Assembly: GCF_036373705.1 (NCBI RefSeq)
Contig: NC_089851.1
Span: 51,560,312-51,624,311, forward strand
Length of the DNA: 64,000 bases
Source: Amia ocellicauda
Taxonomy: Eukaryota; Chordata; Actinopteri; Amiiformes; Amiidae
Direction of reading: 5' to 3'
The translations under genes and the position numbers were made by a program. Shown here piece by piece: positions 22,500 through 34,186 of the stretch. The notes beneath the pieces are model-generated. The model did not search any database. It had not been told where the DNA came from and saw nothing but the letters and a program-made list of their open reading frames with translations. Position 1 is the stretch's first letter, and every line of letters starts with the position of its first letter.

Positions 22500-23083
22500 C
22501 TGAATCTGAGCAGATAACATAGCCCTAAACATTTCAGAATTCATCCTGCTGCTTTTGTCAAAAGTCAACCAGTTCTCTTGACAGCCATACATGCCCTTAC
22601 CATAACACTACCTTCACCATGTTTCACAGATGAGGTGGTATGCTTCAGATCATGAGCAGTTCCTTCCCTTCTCCATACTCTTCTCTTCCCATCATTCTGG
22701 TACAAGTTGATCTTTGTCTCATCTGTACATAAGATGTTGTTCCAGAACTGTACAGGGTTCTTTAGATGTTTTTTGCCAAACTCTAATATGGTCTTCCCAT
22801 TTCCTGTTTAAATACAGAGGGTTTACCACAAGATGTACTCTGGTGAAGTGTTCTCTTGATTGTTGACATTGACACAGATACGCCTACCTCCTGGAGGGTA
22901 TTCTTGATCTAGCCAACTGTTGTGAAGGGGTTTTCCTCACCAGGGAAAAAATTCTGTCATCCACCACAGTTGTTTTCCGTGGTGTTCCTGGCCTTTTGGT
23001 GTTCCTGCGCTCACCAGTATGTTCTTATTAGTGGATTTGGCCACACCTAATGTTTTTGCTCTCTGATTGGTTTGTTTTGATAT
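22500..23083 (-). mobile_element. Tc1-like transposon fragment (transposase 5'/middle part)
   Basis: Minus-strand segment recognisable as the N-terminal and middle coding part of a fish Tc1-like transposase (helix-turn-helix region at the right, central DDE region at the left), with frames disrupted throughout. It ends abruptly near 23,083, where a plus-strand fragment of a different Tc1 copy begins head-to-head. TIRs are not visible. Confidence 0.7.
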
Positions 23084-23925
23084 CTAAGGCAAAACACCCC
23101 AAGAACAAGCAGGATCTAAAGACAGCTGTAGTGCAGGCCTGGCATAGCATCACCAGGGAAGAAACCCAGCATCTGGTGATGTCTATGGGTTCCAGACTTC
23201 AGGCAGTCATTGACTGCAAAGGATTTGCAACTGATAGGGAGAAATTTTACTCCCTCAATAAACAGGCGGACAAGGAATACTCAGGACCCGATTTAACTGA
23301 AATAATACCAAAATAGTTTATTCAGCTACAACTAAGTGCTCTGGAGATGGTCAGTCAGCAAGACACATCTAAGGTTTTTCTAAAGAACATGCTATCATAT
23401 ACAAGATGACTCCCTTTGGTTGCTGGGCAACTGGATGACGTCAATGATGTACCCCAAACTTGATCACAGACTTCTCCTTTGTCTTCTGTTTTCTCTATAG
23501 CCTTGGATGAAAATGTTTTTCTAAAAATCAGCTACACAGAACTACTGCACCTGTCCTCTGCGGAGCAATACACAAAGCTTAAATTCATACATGGGTTACA
23601 CAATCTTACTGCAACAATGGTGCAAATATATTTGGCATTCGGACAGGCCACTGTCCCGCATCACAACCAAGTATTGAAACTCACAATTTAATTAATGATT
23701 ATGTTAGTTTGTCCAAATACTTTTGAGCCCCTAAAATTGGGGGGACCACATAAAAATTGGTTTAATTCCTACACCATTCACCCGATTTGGATGTAACTAC
23801 CCTCCAATTAAAGATGAAAGTCTACACTTAAAGCACATCTTGATTGTTTCCTTTCCAATCCATTGTGATGGTGTACAGAGCCAAATTGACAATTGGGTCT
23901 GTCCAAATATTTATGGACCGGACTG
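23084..23925 (+). mobile_element. Tc1-like transposon 3' fragment with TIR, split by a solo LTR
   Basis: Encodes the very C-terminus of a Tc1-like transposase (HPKNKQDLK ... SRLQAVIDCKGFAT) followed by a long 3' terminal region ending ggaccggactg at a TA. The final codons are separated from the TIR by a 432-bp insertion at 23,232-23,663. Removing the insertion and one copy of its 4-bp duplication gives a continuous family sequence. Confidence 0.8.
23232..23663. mobile_element. Solo LTR (432 bp) nested in a Tc1 relic
   Basis: Begins TGATAGGG and ends GCATCA, flanked by direct repeats CAAC (23,228-23,231 and 23,664-23,667). The flanks join the Tc1 sequence seamlessly. TG...CA ends and a short target duplication fit an LTR retroelement solo LTR. 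Family not determined; orientation uncertain. A fossil, younger than the Tc1 fragment it splits. Confidence 0.65.
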
Positions 23926-23931
23926 TATACC

Positions 23932-24407
23932 TGTAACGAAGGACTGCCATGGCGGGGAACCCAGGTGCGGAGTGAGAGGTGGTCAGAAACAGGCTGTGGT
24001 CAATGCCGGCAAACCGTAATGTCCAGGGAAATCCACAAGTCCTGGTCGATAAGACAAGCAGGGGGTCAATGATCAGGCAAACAGGCTGGTAGGGAGAATA
24101 CGGGAATTGGTGGAGGAACACGTGGAGGAACACGTGGAGGTTGTAAACAATCAATAACAAAAGGATACAAGACTTAGCAGTGAATTAAAGTCACAGAGGG
24201 GTTTATATGTGTAGCAGAGAGGAGCAGAGGACAGTGAAGGAGGGTGCTGGTCCAATGGGAGTTCGAGGATGATAGAACAAGTGCACATGGTGCCGAGGAA
24301 TGTTAAGTGGCTGATTGCTGGGGAATGTGAGGGTTTAGAATTCCGGTGATGCTGACCTCTGCAGGGGAGCTTGTGAATTGCGGGATGTGTGGGATACAAC
24401 AGTGACA
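23932..24407 (-). mobile_element. Solo LTR (476 bp), gypsy-like
   Basis: Plus-strand ends TGTAACGAAGG and GTGACA, with perfect 5-bp target duplications ATACC at 23,927-23,931 and 24,408-24,412. On the minus strand it reads TGT...ACA and contains a TATA-like catataaacc, so the minus strand is likely the transcribed one. It lies at the TA end of the preceding Tc1 fragment. No internal region remains. Confidence 0.8.
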
Positions 24408-24548
24408 ATACCACTTGTTATTGTGTGTTTGAGTTTACTTGCATGGATTGTCTATTCATGTCAATATTAAAATTCCAAAGCATAACATTTATTCACAACA
24501 TGCTTTAGTGTTAAATGTTTGATATGGCAGCACATATAAAGGTGTATA

Positions 24549-26142
24549 CAGCTCTGGAAAAAATTAAGAGACCAGTGCACAATTATCAGTTTCTCTGGTT
24601 TTACTATTTATAGGTATATGTTTTGGTAAAATGAACATTTTTGTTTTATTCTATAAACTGCTGAAAACATTTTTCCCAAATTCCAAATAAAAATATTGTC
24701 ATTTAGAGCATTTATTTGCAGAAATTTACAACTGGACAAAATTACAAAAAAGATGCAGTGTTGTCAGACCTCAAATAATGCAAAGAAAATAAGTTCATAT
24801 TAATTTTTAAACAACATAATACTAATGTTTTAACTTACAAAGAGTTCAGAAATTAATATTTGGTGATTTTCAATCAAAGCATTCATGCGTCTTGGCATGC
24901 TCTCCACCAATCTTTCACATCGCTGTTGGGTGACTTTATGCCACTCCTGGCGCACAAATTCAAGCAACTCGGCTTTGATTGATGGCTTGTGACCATCCAT
25001 CTTCCATCCATCACATTCCAGAGGTTTTCAATGGGGTTCAGGTCTGGAGATTGGGCTGGCCATAACAGGGTCTTGATCTGGTGGTCCTCCATCCACACCT
25101 TGATTGACCTGGCAGTGTGGCATGGAGCATTGTCCTGCTGGAAAAAACAATCCTCAGATTTGGGGAACACAGCAGAAGGATCAGAGCAGAAGGAAGCAAG
25201 TTTTCATTCAGGACAACCTTGTACATGGCTTGATTCATGCGTCCTTCACAAAGACAAATCTGCCCGATTCCAGCCTTGCTAAAGCACCCCCAGATTATCA
25301 CTGATCCTTCACCAAATTCCACAGTGGGTGCGAGACACTGTGGCTTGTAGGCCTCTCCAGGTCTCCGTCTAACCATTAGATGACCAGGTGTTGGGCAAAG
25401 ATGAAAATTTGACTCATCAGAGAAGATGACCTTACTCCAGTCCTCTACGGTCCAAACCTTATGGTCTTTTGCAAACCTCAGCCTGGCTCTTCTTTGCTTC
25501 TCGCTTTTTTCTAGCTTTGCAAGACTTCAGCTCTGCCCCTAGGAGCCTGTTTCGAACCATCCTCGCAGTGCACTTCACCCCAGCTGTCGTTTGCCATTCT
25601 TTTTGTAGGTCACTTGATGTCATCCTACGGTTGTTGAGTGACATTCCAATAAGTTGGCGGTCATCCCGGTCAGTGGAGAGTCGTTTTTGTCTTCTGCTGG
25701 TAGCTTTGTAGCTTTGTTGTCCCCAATGTCTGCTGCTTGACCTTGTTCTTATGAACCGCCATCTTTGACATTTTAAGAATGGAAGCAATTCTCACTGTAT
25801 CCCTCTGCCAGTAAAGCCAGAATTGAAACCTAATTTTCTCAAAACTTTCCTTTTCAACTCTTTTGGCATGGTCAATAGTTATTTTCTGATTCCAATTACT
25901 TTTGAGGTTCTACTAGCACTGTTTTTGCCATCCAGCTGGTCCTAATGCAAGAGGATAGTGATATACTTTTCTTCCTTAAATATGATTTGGTTCAGGTGAT
26001 CACCTAATTAGTACCTCATTGAGTAGAATGAGGTGTGTCTGTGTTGGAATTCAACAGACACTGGCATGGAATGACTGCCATACATGTCGAGATGCTGATT
26101 TAAGAAAAATGTGCAGTGGTCTCTTAATTCTTTCCAGAGCTG
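24549..26142 (-). mobile_element. Full-length Tc1-like transposon, dead
   Basis: 1,594 bp between TA duplications (24,547-24,548 and 26,143-26,144). Ends are inverted copies of CAGCTCTGGAAAAAATTAAG. One minus-strand transposase gene is inside. The structure is complete, but the coding region is not. Confidence 0.9.
24883..25869 (-). pseudogene. Tc1-like transposase pseudogene
   Basis: Coding similarity runs from a start near 25,869 (MPKELKRK) to the C-terminus near 24,883. The N-terminal part lies mainly in the frame at 25,459-25,788, the middle (APTVEFGEGSVIIWGCFS) at 25,038-25,376, and the C-terminal part (QQDNAPCHTA and [11 protein letters not shown], the second Asp and the Glu of the DDE triad) at 24,883-25,170. 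At least three reading-frame changes separate them, so no full transposase can be made. Confidence 0.85.
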
Positions 26143-26166
26143 TATAAAATAATGTGGACCTAGTAG

Positions 26167-26300
26167 GGCAGCATGGTGGCATGGTGGTTAGCACTGCTGC
26201 CTCACCGGTACAGGGGTCTGGGGTTTGAGTCCTGGCTTGGGGGCTTGTCTGTGTGGAGTTCACATGATCTACCTCTGTCTGTGTGGGTTTCCTATGGGCA
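26167..26300 (+). mobile_element. tRNA-derived SINE head fragment
   Basis: ggcagcatggtggcatggtggttagcac-type start, with an A-box-like ggtggttagc and a B-box-like ggtttgagtcc, then tgtgtggagtt and tgtgtgggtttcct. This is the 5' half of the fish SINE whose tail type is at 20,836-21,079. It stops after about 130 bp. Confidence 0.75.
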
Positions 26301-26486
26301 CTTCAGTTACCAGTTCTGTGAGAAGAGTGCAAATCTAAACAAACAAGAAAGTTCTTGAGTTTCAACTTCACTGCTGCAACTGGTCTGTAATTCTGTGAGG
26401 CAAGAATGATAAAAAAAAAATCTGTAACCTTTGTAAGGTATGCATATTCCATGTTTTTACTGGTAATGGATTTTATGTAATTACAG

Positions 26487-26957
26487 TCACTGACTCCCTC
26501 AGCTGTGCTTGGGTGGCCTTCTTCTCCTCAGTCCTCATCCTCCTCAATCTCTCTGCAGAATTTGACACTGTCGATCACTCCATCCTCCTCTCCTGCCTCG
26601 CTGACCTTGGAATCTCTGAACTGCTCTCACCTGGTTCTACTCCTACCTCAGCGACGGGACCTACCAAGTGACATGGCGAGGTTCCTCATCCACGCCCCAA
26701 CCTCTCCTCACAGGTGTAACCCAAGGGTCCATTCTGGGTCCCCTCTTGTCCTCTCTCTACACTCACTCCCTGGGCCCCCTCATTGCATCCCATGGTTTCT
26801 CTTACCATTTTTACACAGATGATGCCCAGATCTTCCTGTCTTTTCCCTCCTCCGACATTCTCATCCCCTCTTGCATCTCTTCCTGCTTGTCTGCTATCTC
26901 TGCCTGGATGCACTCACACCACCTCAAGCTCAACCTCTCCAAATCTTTTTTACATTC
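26487..26957 (+). mobile_element. L2-type LINE reverse transcriptase fragment
   Basis: Translates to L2-like RT pieces: AEFDTVDHSILLSCLADLG near 26,560-26,620, then QPLLTGVTQGSILGPLL and FYTDDAQIFLSFPSSD in another frame (catalytic DD at about 26,820), then SAWMHSHHLKLNLSK. At least two frame changes. Both LINE ends are lost. Confidence 0.85.
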
Positions 26958-27061
26958 CGTTAATTCCTTTAGAAATCAGGATAAATTGGGTAAAACCAGA
27001 AAAGCATCTAATTAATTCTCATTCAGGAGTCAACATAAAAAACAGAAAAGAAACAGAAAAC

Positions 27062-27215
27062 CATCCTGAGGTTCTGTGACACCGAAGAAGGTTTCCTACT
27101 GTTCACAGAGAAAGGGGAGCAATTGCTTGCCCCAGTGGAGGACCTTCTACGGCAGATGGGATTGAAGACTGTGGAGGAGATCGAACAGCTTCTCCCTGTA
27201 GTAGCAGACATAACT
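27062..27215 (+). other. Coding-like stretch, unidentified
   Basis: The frame starting at accatcctgagg is open for about 55 codons and reads like real protein (RFCDTEEGFLLFTEKGEQ, then a predicted amphipathic LLRQMGLKTVEEIEQLLPVV). I do not recognise the family. The right edge has a weak donor-like aaagtaaaa; the left side lacks a good pyrimidine tract. It could be one exon of a host gene or a piece of processed gene. Confidence 0.35.
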
Positions 27216-27960
27216 ATCCAAAGTAAAAAAAAAATGCAATCAATCTATTGCAATTAGCAATGAGGAGTAGCATTTAGTGCTATTGTTTGGCTCCAAACCA
27301 GAAGCCTATTGGATGATGTGTTATTTTAAATAAGTATGTATAATATAAAAATAGTAACAGACTGATTTGTTTTTTTGTATACACGTATTTTACTGTTTTA
27401 GTTTTTAATTTACTTTTTTTTAATTAAGTTAATTACATGCAATTAAATGTGTGTGTATATATATGTTTCCAATTTTGTTTACTTTTTAACAAAATTAAAG
27501 TGTTCCGAAGCCCAACCCTGCAGCAACACCAGTCTATCACAAGGCAACTCTAATTATCTCTAATTAAGGACACAAGTCTAACACAGGGTAACTCTAATTC
27601 TAATGTTTGTTATATTTCTTTTTGATAATTTTCAAGATAAGAAAATGTACAAACAAATGATATATGCCAATATTCAGTAAATAATTATCCATTAAGTTTA
27701 ATCTGAGGATTTTTACAGCTTTTCTTCTACCCCCAAAATTCCAACTCCTGTTACAACTTTGGTAGAAACATAGTATACATACCAGCCAATTAATTCCCTA
27801 TATTATCCTTATATAATAGCCTTAGCTTATTTTCCTTAAACACCTTTTTCAAATCGTTTAACGTTTCGATTATTTTCAAAAACTACTACTAGTAGCTTAC
27901 TACTGTTAACAATAACTTACATGTACTTATAGTAACTTACATACTGTAGCATTGGGGGGG
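27216..27960. other. AT-rich intergenic DNA
   Basis: No gene or recognisable element seen. Duplicated ctctaatta words near 27,550-27,600 are short and local. Confidence 0.45.
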
Positions 27961-27999
27961 CATTTTATTGGTTATTATGAATTATTATTTATTATTTTG

Positions 28000-28047
28000 T
28001 TTTGTAAGGATAAGGGTGTCTGCCAAGAGATAAATAATAATAATAAT
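28000..28047 (+). mobile_element. L2-like LINE/SINE 3' tail
   Basis: tgtaaggataagggtgtctg followed by an (AAT)n run resembles the conserved 3' end of fish L2 elements and their SINE partners. Only about 45 bp. Confidence 0.45.
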
Positions 28048-28074
28048 TTAATTATTGAAACAGCGATACACAGC

Positions 28075-28186
28075 AGACCGACACTGTACACACTGCCGGT
28101 TTTTCTGCCGCTCACGCTTGGCTGCCTGAAGAGCTGGAGTCTCTGGCCTGCGCCCCCTCCTCCCCTGTCTGCTGGCCAGGAGCCGT
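28075..28186 (+). other. GC-rich exon-like segment with strong splice donor
   Basis: A GC- and C-rich island in AT-rich DNA that ends in gagccGTAAGTG, a near-consensus 5' splice site. An inverted CCAAT word (attgg) lies about 110 bp upstream. It could be a noncoding first exon; no coding or downstream exon supports this. Confidence 0.25.
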
Positions 28187-30054
28187 AAGTGTCCATCCTC
28201 ATTTCTGATGCCAATGTAGTATTTTCAGCGGGGGAAAACAAGTAGCCCACAAATCGTTTGCTTACTTGCTGCTAGATTTATTGAAGAAAAAAACTAAAAA
28301 AACTAAGAAAAAACTAAGCGCCTCTTGCCCAGAAGAAGTTCACACAGTTCCAGGTGTTGCTCCGCACACGTGGTCACCAACTCTAAAACCCCTGCACACA
28401 CCCTAATAAACCCCAGCTACCTTACCTAAATTAGCATAACACATTTTTAAATAAATTAAACTGAGCACTTTATCTCCGTTGTTACACATACATAGTATTA
28501 ATAATTATACTGTTCTTACCATATGTAAATCCTGCAATAAATCATTCCCCAGCGTGAAGTAATTTTCACAAAACGAAATCCAAATATAAATTTTTGCTAG
28601 TCTTTAGATGTGCCCAGCAAATGTAGTCTGTAACTCTAAGTTAAAACTTTAATAACACTCATGTATTACAATCAAACTTGAAAAATAGGGCATCCAAAAC
28701 AGGAATGTCACAAAATGTTGTATCACTATATTAAAATAATATCATATGAAAGCTGTTGGGACTGAGGGACGGAAGCTCAGTTCGTTAGCTTTGCCCCTCA
28801 TATTAGGAATTGGGGGTGCACAAAATGTACTAATTTATGTTTAATCTTAATTGTAAACTACTGTAAATAAATGAATAAACATATCAAGAGGGCTTCCTTT
28901 GATCTACTGGCAGAGGTCTGGTCTCATAGTTCTCAAAGCAACTGTTGATCAATAATGATGAGGTGACCTCTCCAGCCACAGATTAGCCACAGAAATCTTG
29001 AAGGAGATGCTGGGAGTGTCAGAACAGCCTTGCTAAAATTTGCTTGCTTGACAATTAATACAATTGGCTCTGTTGACATGTTTTTCAATCATTAATATAA
29101 AACATTATACAGTTTATACAAAACATTAATACCGGCTCTTCAAAAAGTTTTACATTTATATTTATAAATGTTATTTTGTATACTGGTAAGTTAGCCTTGA
29201 TTGGTCTTTGTTCACATATTTTTCTTTTTAAGCTGTCAAAAGCAAAATATTCCATACCTCTGTTTTGGATAGCGTACAGTTGCTAATAATAATACAAACC
29301 ATACATTTCATTACAATAACACACACACATATATATTAAGGCTGTCAGTCCATTCAAATATTTGATCGGTTAATCAATGGGCAATTGCTGATTAATCGGG
29401 CACTTATTAAAATAAAAACAACACTGTAACATTAATGGTAAAATATATATATATAGGAATATATATTTAAAAAACACCAAATCATTATAATAAGCAAACT
29501 AAATTATAATTGCTACAGCAAATGGGTGCTCACAAATTATACTGTAAACTACACTGCTCTTGTAAGAAAAGCATTGCATGCAAATGAAACAGAAAACCTT
29601 TCCTTGTCTTCAATATTTCCTTACAAATCGAGTTTGAATCCAAAGTTTAGTTTCCCATTAGCGGCTTGTGACCCTGTAGTTTGTGTGCTGATACTGTACA
29701 CGTGATGTGATCTTTTGCATGATATGCCTTTATAATTTAACTCTAGAAGTGCACGGCTGGTCAGTTTGACTGATTTAATTTGAATTACTATGTGTTCCTG
29801 AATACACTATGGATACCAATTCCTGACTTTTCCTAAATATATGTATTAAATATGCCTACAGCATTTTAGCTGCATAAACGCAAATAAAGTTTTTTATTTG
29901 ATCATTATTATACTATAGTTTTGGCTCTTGTAGGTAGTTTGAAATGTCGGTGCTTCTAGTGTGTACTGTATAATAGCCAGTCATTATAATAGACATTTTT
30001 AATTTGTTTAAATCTGCTTGATATATGATCTTTTAAGAACTATACTGTGATGAT

Positions 30055-30080
30055 TATATATATATATATATATATATATA
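30055..30080. repeat. (TA)n microsatellite
   Basis: About 13 uninterrupted TA units. Confidence 0.95.
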
Positions 30081-30734
30081 ATTATACTGTGTCACTTATG
30101 TTGTTGTAACTTACCATTACATATAGTGTGCCTTCCAGATGTATGCATACCCCTGATTCAATGTAACAAAAATAGTTTTAGCAAAGAAAAGAGAACAATG
30201 ATGTTTTTTGTTTGTTTTTGTTTTGTTTAAATACATGCACACATGAAACAATGTAGGACTATCAGTGTTAGATATCGCAAAAATATTAAAGTACAAGTTT
30301 TGAACAAATATGCAAATATGTTTTTGCGAAGTACAGTACTGAAACTAGTATTGCTTTCATTAATTTCTGCAACAAATGCTGAGTGTACACTTGCATAGAT
30401 GTGAGTGAAGCCATCTTCTTTTTGCCAATGTACAGCATGGCAGAAGCTGCCATAACTAAATATTCCTATACATATTTACACTCTTGATCTTGCTTTTCTC
30501 TTTCAAAACTCAAAACTTCACCATGTAGTCTCGCTCCTAAACACCCTTTATATAGCATGCAATTGCATCACGATTTAATCTGTATTCACCTGATTAAATC
30601 ATGAAATTTCATGCATTCGGATTTCATGAAATCCAACGAAATTGAACACATTCGGATTCCATAGAAATTTCATAGTGTATCACAAAGCTCTTTACAAGAA
30701 AATATAGTTAATTAAATATTAAAACTACAATTAA

Positions 30735-31060
30735 GATAGACAATAAAACAATACAATTATACTATAGTACTTACTACAGTAGTACAACAAATACTGTAGG
30801 ACACTGTTGTATACCACACTAAACTTTTATACTATGGTATACTGAATAATGTGTGACATACGATAGTACACTGTTATACTATAGTATACTCTTGTTACGT
30901 GATATACTATAGTATCTTGTAATGTACTATAGTGCCTCCTACGGTACTTAGACAAATATTGAACTACCCTGTTGTATACTATAGTTTACTGTAGTACCTT
31001 GTGATGTACTATAGTACTTAATATATTACATGTACACTGAAACATACTGCTTACTGTACT
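30735..31060. repeat. Cluster of palindromic tatactatagtat words
   Basis: The palindrome atactatagtat or near forms (actatagta, actacagta) occur at least eight times in about 320 bp, with irregular spacing of 25-60 bp. No coding potential. Probably a degenerate satellite-like repeat. Confidence 0.6.
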
Positions 31061-31379
31061 TCCACAATGTTTCTCATGGAACTTTAGCATTCTAGTTATA
31101 AATAATATCATCATTATTATTATGCTTTTACTTTGTATTGCCTACAGGTCTTACACATACTAGTACAGACTGTTACCGAGGGTCTGGTGGAGAGAAAATG
31201 GCCACCTATTCCTTAAGAAAATCATATTAATAAATATATCTTCACTTCAGACATTTGTGACATTGCTATATTTAAAACAATTTATACAAATAACAGAATT
31301 AAGATAAAATTGTGGTGCAGTTCCCCTTAAAGTTTAAGCAAAATTTATTTTAGCAAATACATTGTTTATTCATTACTTG

Positions 31380-31760
31380 AATCGCTTCACATTACATAAA
31401 TAAATGAATAAATGTAGTAGTGTTGACATAAAAAAATGTCCATTTGAACATGTATTTATGTATTAATGTATTGATTATTTTCACTGTAATTAAAATTTAA
31501 AACAAATTCGCAGTGAAAATAATAAATAAATGTTGAAATAAATAAATACATGTTCTAATAAATACATGGAGATTTATTTATTATTGTATTTAATTCAAAA
31601 TCTGTTTATTTATCCATCTATTTATTTCCACATTAATTCATGTATTTATTATTTTCTCCATGTATTTATTTTTAATTTTGTCATGGATAGTATGGAGGAT
31701 AATTTGTGCCAAAATGTAAAAAAAAAAAACAACAATGTATAAATAAATAAATAAATATGT
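31380..31760. repeat. AAATAAATACATG-rich inverted-repeat region
   Basis: Left part has catgtatttatgtatt; the right part has its complements (aaataaatacatg). A hairpin attttcactg ... cagtgaaaat is at about 31,480-31,520. Possibly a small palindromic DNA element; boundaries are unclear. Confidence 0.4.
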
Positions 31761-31875
31761 AGATAGTAAAGACGTTAATTCCGTTCGGAACTTAAAATGG
31801 TGTCCAGACTGTTCCTATTGCACAGACCTCCTGATGTGCCTTGTCCTAATGGATCATTTCTGTAATGGATAATTT

Positions 31876-33348
31876 AATCGCTGGCTCTATAGAGTTGAAC
31901 ATAAGACAACATACGGACATACGGACATACTCGGTCAGGCGCAATAGTAAAAACTAATTGGAGCTATTTGCTCCTTAGTGATATACTTTGCTTTTCCAGC
32001 TGTAAATATATATAACGCATACATCAGAAATCAACGTGATAACTATATGAAACACCAGGTATGCAACTAAATAAGCTTGAGAAGGCAAATGGAAAAATGG
32101 AGAGCAGCAGCAATCTAAAGCTACTTAAATGGTTAGATTGTGTTTTAAAGTACACAAAATGAAACTTAGAGAATAAACTGTTTACTACTATATTATGATA
32201 TTAGAAGTATTGATGGTACTACTAATGTAATTAAATTGATACATTTCAATCAAATAAGTGTAGTTGGTTTATTGAGATTGAAATGGCTTGTTCCTTAAAA
32301 TATTAGACCACAAGAGGGGGAACTTGACCTTGAATACTCTACTTACCAAAACCTTTAAGCAACAATTGTTGTCAACATGTGTCTTCATCTGATACATATT
32401 TTTATGAGTCTGAAGCCATACATTTCTCGACTCCAAGCACCTGGAAGCCTCAAAAGTTGGGGGCCAAGCAACGAAGTTGCTGGAACCCTATTGTTATTGT
32501 TAGGATTATTATTTTTCCGCAGTATCTTTTCAAAAGCCTATAAAAACCAACGTTTGATGAAAACTCATGAAACTTCATACAGTGATAGATGGCTATGTAG
32601 TACTATGCCATATTCAATATGGAGGCCATATGTCACATGGTCTGGTGGCCATAGTGGCTTAAGTGACACATTTTGGAAAATATACAAAAATCTTCTTCTC
32701 CGAAACCGCAGACGGGACAGATGTGAAACTTGGTGTGTGATGTTATGTTATGGCCTAAATTCAGATTTGTTCAAAACAAGTCAATAAGTCATATGGTTTG
32801 GCAGCCATATTGGATTGGCCAAGAATCTTCAAAGATCTTCATCTCCGAAATGGTTGGTCTGATTGATATGAAATTGTGTACACGTGACCTTGGCTAGCTC
32901 CTCTATCAGATTTGTTCAAGGCAAGTTGATTGAGAAAACAAAATGGCCGCCATGAGCCAATCAAATTTCAGAGATGGTCAAGTTGCAAATAAATGCATAT
33001 GGTGCAGTATGGAACTATGTTAGAATGTATTGGACTGATTGTTACTTGACAGAATTGATCCCATAAGCAATGTGGTGGTCACTGGTCATTATTATTATTA
33101 TTATACTTATTTTTTCTTCTCTTCCACCAGAATATGTTCAAATGCCTATAACTTTTGAACCGCAGTCTAAAAAGTCACCAGACTTTGAATGGATGTAGGG
33201 GTCTATGGCATGGTCACTAGATCGCAAAATGGCGGCATAATGTCACATGGTTTGGTAGCCATCTTGATTGTAGTCCAGGCAAAAAATTACAGTTTTCAAA
33301 CATAGTTTTCTCAGGAACGGGAAAGATATTGTACATATTGCGCTTATG
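31876..33348 (+). repeat. 2.2-kb tandem repeat, unit 1, part before the Polinton
   Basis: Begins at aatcgctggctct and shares long diverged stretches with unit 2 (49,300-50,573): cacaagagggggaactt, cctggaagcctca, tgcctataacttttgaac, gtcacatggtttgg. Contains two related submodules about 600 bp apart, each led by a T-rich tract and cag. No protein family recognised. Interrupted at 33,348 by the Polinton. Confidence 0.85.
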
Positions 33349-33947
33349 AGTAGTAATGATGGCACTTTATGTCAAAGTGTCAGGTGGCCCCACCCCTACC
33401 CAGAAGCCCCATGGGCTGGGAAGCCCCGCCTTACCCAGAAGCCCCACGGGCCAGGAAGCCCCTCCTTACCCAGAAGCCCCACAGGCCAGGAAGCCCCTCC
33501 TTACCCTGTACCCTTTGATCCTCTCCAGTCAGTCAACTTGTTAGGATACAGGTTTTACCCTTTGACCCTCTCCTGTCAGCCATCTTGTTTGGATGACCGT
33601 AATCTTGTTAGGATGACAGCCATCTTGTTTGGATGACCTCCATCTTGTTAGGATGACAGGCATTTTGGAAAGGGCACAGGTCATCTTGACAAGTGTTTAC
33701 TGCCATCTCACCCTGATGGTGTATGTGTGTGTGTGTGTAATGTTTAAGAGTTTAAACTTATTATTATTTGTGTTAGGTTATGTTTTATGATTAGGTTTGT
33801 TATGATAAGTTGTTAGCAAAATAAAATACATTAAAATAAAAAGAGAACAACAACATAAAGTTTTAATAAAAAAGTATTTTAAACTGTGTTTAGTGATGTG
33901 CGTGTGATGATTTTAGGTTATATATTTTATGATTATTTTTGGGGTGG
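33349..33947 (+). repeat. Polinton left TIR
   Basis: Contains about three 36-bp direct repeats (cccagaagccccacgggcc type) at 33,395-33,515, then repeated ccatcttgttaggatgac units at 33,575-33,660, a short GT run, and an AT-rich inner part up to ggggtggtac. The same order is inverted at the right end. Confidence 0.92.
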
Positions 33948-34186
33948 TACAGTTTTGGAAAAATAAAAGAGAAAGAAAAGGTATAGACATTCAAAATATG
34001 AGACTCAGTAAAATATATTTCAATGTCAATATTTTATTGTGACAGCTCTAAAAATGACAACAAGGCATCAAGTCAGATGTAGACAGTGAGATTAGATACT
34101 GACTCGGGTGACCAATGATCCCGCTTCCCCAACACCTACAGCAGCCAGGAAGAAACAACTGAACTGTACTGCACTAGCTACTCCCT

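Larger units (their letters stand above)
28190..31875. other. Gene desert, AT-rich
   Basis: No open frame above about 60 codons and no recognised element. Features inside are a (TA)n run, a cluster of palindromic ctatag words and an ATTTATT-rich stretch (listed separately). A gattaatcg-rich stretch at 29,335-29,402 looks like a fragment of a dispersed DNA element but is too short to classify. Confidence 0.55.

Noticed and set aside
24151-24414. Minus-strand frame at the gypsy-like LTR
   Set aside because: Lies wholly within the LTR; no gene model.
32377-32787. 136-codon open frame in tandem repeat unit 1
   Set aside because: The homologous part of unit 2 is not open, and composition is not protein-like.
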